A stretch of 64,000 nucleotides of DNA from Pseudoips prasinana (taxonomy: Eukaryota; Arthropoda; Insecta; Lepidoptera; Nolidae), in the NCBI GenBank assembly GCA_951640165.1, contig OX621249.1, forward strand, positions 7,739,001 through 7,803,000, read 5' to 3'. This document shows, in pieces, positions 60,691 to 64,000 of this stretch (position 1 is the stretch's first letter; every line of letters starts with the position of its first letter). Below the pieces are notes generated by a model. That model was not told the origin of the DNA and searched no databases. It saw only the letters and a list, made by a program, of their open reading frames with translations. The position numbers and the translations under genes are program-made.

Positions 60691-61095
60691 AACCTGGGAC
60701 ATTATTCACACACGGCCATCTGATCCCAAACTAAGCAGAGCTTTTTAGTTTGTACTATGGAAACCGTATAACTGATGTACTAAATACTAATTTTCTTTTT
60801 TAAATTCATTCTATATAGATAACTAGCTGTGCCCCGCGGTTTTACTCGCCTTATGCTTTATAAATTATAGTCTATGTGTTATTCGTATATATTACCTGTA
60901 TTAATAGAAAGTTTCATCAAAATCCCTTCAGGAATTTTTGCCCGAAAGAGTAACAAACATCCATACATCCATCCATACTCACATACTTTTGCATTCGCAT
61001 TTATAATATTAGTAAGATTACACCCTAACTCTGGAGAAACAGACATGTTCATGGATAAAAATAACTGTGACAAGACCTGTGGCGTGAAAGGTAAG
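60691..61095 (-). mobile_element. SINE-B interrupted by Helitron
   Basis: 60691-60821 and 61018-61095 form one SINE-B in minus orientation (CTGGGACATTATTCACACAC, ACGGCCATCTGATCCCAAAC; then TTACACCCTAACTCTGGAGA, CAGACATGTTCATG). The head is mostly lost after GACAAGACCTG. Confidence 0.85.
60822..61017 (-). mobile_element. Helitron nested in SINE-B
   Basis: ACTAGCTGTGCCCCGCGGTT-TTACTCGCC (complemented 3' end) to TTTATAATATTAGTAAGA (complemented TC end). The host reads ATAGATA|TTACACC around it, so the insertion fell in an A-T step with no duplicated bases. 196 bp. Confidence 0.92.
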
Positions 61096-62530
61096 TATCT
61101 CCCAATCACGCTAACCAGCCCGTCTAGTAAAAGAGGTGTGCAAATATCGTGAAAAATGGAAAGCCTACCCCTCTGCCAAAGAGGCGTGTCTCTATGTATT
61201 TATGTATGTTTATGTTAAAAGTGAACGTATATGTAGAACAAAACACGTAGGCGAATTGAAGACCTCCTCTTGCTTCAAAGTTGGTTAAAAATATACATAT
61301 ATTAGGATCGCTTTGTGAATGCGCATGTCTCTTCTTTGATCATTCTGGGACACTGATTGATTAATCAGACAGTACAATCAGAGAGATGTGTCAATACAAT
61401 TATGTATATGAGCTTTACGAGTTGACAGCATTAAATATTCATTTGGTCTTCCCTATATCGTCTGAAATCGATTAGGCAATCCAATCCTGCCTATGCCAAT
61501 CCAACCTGGGGAAAGGAACTCTATTGTTTACTGAAGCTGTAGTTGTTTTACTTGAGTTTTCTCAGCCATGATATCTAGCCCGATCGATTATTCGACCTCG
61601 AAACCCTGCCATCTGTAATAGGTTTAGCACATTTTTAGCTCGACTACATCATAATACGAGTATGTATATTGCTTGTTAGCTATTAGACTTAAAATACAAT
61701 GTATACGTGTCATGAAATGATTTAAAACTTTTAAATAAAATTACTGCCACGTCTTCTAACAGTAAAGTTTAATTAAGTACCTAAGTAATTGTAGACATAT
61801 ACTAATAACTGTTAGATCTAAACTATTATTCTTACAGTACATACCAAAAATAATAATGAATTACTATGGCATAGTAAAACAGAACTACATTCACAATATT
61901 CTATCAAAATGTAGTTCTTACAGCGAATTCTGTGTAATAGGTTAATCATAATCATTTTACACAGTACTAGCCACCTTTCTCAATAGCTAATCTAGTCCAT
62001 CCAACGGTTGTCTGGAAGAAATCGCTCTTATGCGATAAGACCGCCAATTGTACATACATTGAAACTATGTCTATACATCTAAATTTTTATTCTGTGATGT
62101 GGAATAAAGTGTACCTATCTATCTATTTTTATACAAATTTATTAAGTTTTTCTGTGTGTCTATTTGTTTGTTTACGTAACGCCAATTCTACTGAAAAGAT
62201 TTAGTTGATATAACTTTTTATGATAACCGAAACTGAATTGACTGAATGATATTGATTGAAGGTCGCTTCATAATTCATATAGACTTTATTTTATTTTATT
62301 TATATTTTCTTTAGATTTTTTTTATATCTCGATTATTTTATTTTTTTCATTACTTATGGCGTTCATATCAGCCAAATTGTTTGATTTTTTCTTGTTATAT
62401 TTAAATTTGAAATAAATAAAAAAGGTACATATGGAAAAGAACTTGCTAACAATTAATTTGACTAAATTATCATACGATAAAACTGTAATTTTGTAGGAAA
62501 TATCAAGCTTTTTAAGTTATTTATTGTATA
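61096..62530. other. 1.4 kb without firm feature
   Basis: 61245-61295 resembles the ACCTCCTC...GTCGGTTAA repeat end of 13100. 61840-61930 has two near-copies of ACTACATT/GTAGTTCT inverted (AACTACATTCACAATATTCT, AAAATGTAGTTCTTACAG). Remainder AT-rich, nothing called. Confidence 0.4.
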
Positions 62531-62629
62531 CAGAAAATGGATGAATCAATCACGGCAAATGTGGAGATCTTTGGGGACCCCTTTTTCCAGCAGTGGACAT
62601 TTTCCAGCTGATATGATGATGCAGAAAAT
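62531..62629 (+). mobile_element. RTE-1 83-bp insertion with 8-bp target duplication
   Basis: CAGAAAAT at 62531-62538 and 62622-62629 flanks CGGCAAATGTGGAGATCTTT, CAGCAGTGGACATTTTCCAG, CTGATATGATGAT. Diverged from the other tails, so older. Confidence 0.75.
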
Positions 62630-63399
62630 ACTATAAACCCGAAACCTACTTCCTTGTTCTTTATGCCATCTGCGACCAACGGCATGACGTTAACCAGACG
62701 CGGAAAAAGTCTTCGTTTTTCGCTAAAAGATTATTCGAATGAGAAATCTCTAAACTGAAAGAGAATCCAAACTACCTTCCGGGAATAATACTTCCTTAAA
62801 CTACCTTCGGATACTGAGGTTATACAACTAAAATGAATGTCAACTTGAAAGAGACTAGTAAGAGAATTTGCTAAGGAAATTCAGTCGGCGTATGTGAATA
62901 GTCTTTCATGCATTCCTTGTCTACTTGAAATTCAGATAAAACTTACTCCATCTTACATTCCTTTTCCTGTCTAAGAAACTACTTGCTCGTATGATTGAGC
63001 GAAGACTTCTAGAAGTAAGTTTCATTAAAAGGATTTCGTATTATTTGATATTCCAACCCGCATGTGAATAGTTTGAACAAGTTTAATACGTAGATTAGGT
63101 CTTTGCCTTTGGAAACTTTAATGTATGTAGTTTGTCTTTTTCTATAGAACTTGTCAGAACTAAGCTTGGTTGTTGTTTGAATAGGAGATGTTATTCAATC
63201 CTATATTACTGCTTCTATTTTAAGTTTGATTATAGTCTGTAAGTTTGGTCACGGCAACACGTGCGTGCGTATAAGTGTGCCGCAAGCGTCATAGATTACG
63301 ATGCCGCTTATCTTGTTTACCGACTTGGTAGTATTAAAAACATGACTATTTCAAGAAACCTCTGTCCAATTTAAGAGCTATGCTCTTGACAGTATACAT
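62630..63399. other. unassigned spacer
   Basis: Nothing recognised; scattered CTACCTTC/CTACTTGAAATTC words do not form an array. Confidence 0.45.
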
Positions 63400-63875
63400 A
63401 TGTAATTTTTTTTAAAGATAACGCCTGCACTAGTCAAATGATACCCTGCCGCGGGGTGAATATAATAATAGCCGTAATAACATAACAAACGGGCCTGTTG
63501 TTGGGTTGGCAAATGCTTGCTTTTAACGCCGGTGGTCGTGGGTTCGATTCTCACCCACGACAAATATTTGTATGCATGAACATGTCCGTTTGTCCTGAGT
63601 CTGGTTGTAAAAATAATAATAAAAATAAAAGTAGTATATGTAGTATATCAGTTATCTGGTTCTATAGTACTCTCCGCTTAGTTTGGGATCAGATGGCCGT
63701 GTGTTTATAACGTTCCAGGATATTATTATTATTATAAACATATAATTGACACAAAGTACATCCAAACTCAGATCAACATTTATGGGTCACATGAATAGTT
63801 GCCCTGCACGGATTGAACAAAGGACACGAAGTGGCGAGGCTACTGTCTAAACCTCTGCGCCAAACGTGCAGTGTA
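63400..63875 (-). mobile_element. SINE-A interrupted by SINE-B
   Basis: The tail part (63400-63470, complement of GGGTATCATTTGACTAGTGC and AGGCGTTATC) and head part (63745-63875, minus-strand ACGTTTGGCGCAGAGGTTTA, degraded B box, ACCCATAAATGTTGATCTGA) are the two ends of one copy. Confidence 0.8.
63490..63735 (+). mobile_element. SINE-B nested in SINE-A
   Basis: GGGCCTGTTGTTGGGTTGGC, GGGTTCGATTCTCACCC, GAACATGTCCGTTTGTCCTG, GTAGTATATGTAGTATATCA, TTTGGGATCAGATGGCCGTG and an (ATT)n tail. Complete, intact promoter boxes. Confidence 0.9.
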
Positions 63876-64000
63876 GATTCCTCCATTTCTATGCTCCTGT
63901 TTAACTCTATCCCAAACAGTGGGGATATATTTGTAACTCTATTAGCTTTAAATAAAGTTCAAAACCACGATGAATAACAAACATAACTCTTTATAAAGGT

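Overview
The window is AT-rich eukaryotic DNA with the repeat vocabulary of a moth or butterfly (Lepidoptera): short Helitrons ending CTAGT after a GC hairpin, tRNA-headed SINEs, RTE- and jockey/CR1-like LINE debris, TA-flanked MITEs and foldback elements. I cannot name the species. I found no complete host protein-coding gene, true tRNA or rRNA gene, or CRISPR array. It reads as intergenic or intronic sequence filled with layered transposon insertions. Family names (SINE-A to D, RTE-1, RTE-2, LINE-G, MITE-J, K, O and so on) are labels made for this window; copies were grouped by eye, with no database search.

Layout. 1-2.5 kb: a small ORF, a 120-130 bp tandem array, an LTR-like promoter stretch and a LINE reverse-transcriptase tail. 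2.5-15 kb: two copies of MITE-O, perfect-arm foldback MITE-K copies (one with MITE-J nested in it), a 750-bp inverted-repeat element, a 57-bp minisatellite and SINEs. 15-30 kb: RTE, SINE and LINE-G pieces, one full-length Helitron (21474-21769) and a LINE tail that joins its RT C-terminus to its 3' UTR (23171-24098). 30-39 kb: sparser, with a GC-rich promoter-like patch near 36.6 kb. 39-53 kb: the densest mosaic, with twin perfect hairpins, the longest RT remnant (41472-42517), a Helitron split by a SINE, a TIR transposon holding a retroposon with a perfect 9-bp target duplication, and a 62-bp palindrome. 53-64 kb: a possible coding remnant on the minus strand (54607-55043), a second LTR-like promoter beside a 175-bp tandem array, a THAP-like first exon (58809) and a Helitron inside a SINE.

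The elements work as donors and recipients. RTE-type LINEs leave 50-360 bp tails flanked by 8-12 bp target duplications. Helitrons insert between A and T without duplication, and MITE-J copies are flanked by TA. Nested cases give a relative order: SINE-B before Helitron at 60.8 kb, Helitron before SINE-C at 43.5 kb, RTE-2 before RTE-1 at 26.7 kb, MITE-K before MITE-J at 14.7 kb. I see no convincing new functional system. The best leads are the paired perfect hairpins at 39.68 kb, the small retroposon insertions with intact target duplications, and three possible unannotated exons (THAP-like at 58.8 kb, minus strand at 45.3 kb and at 54.6-55.0 kb).
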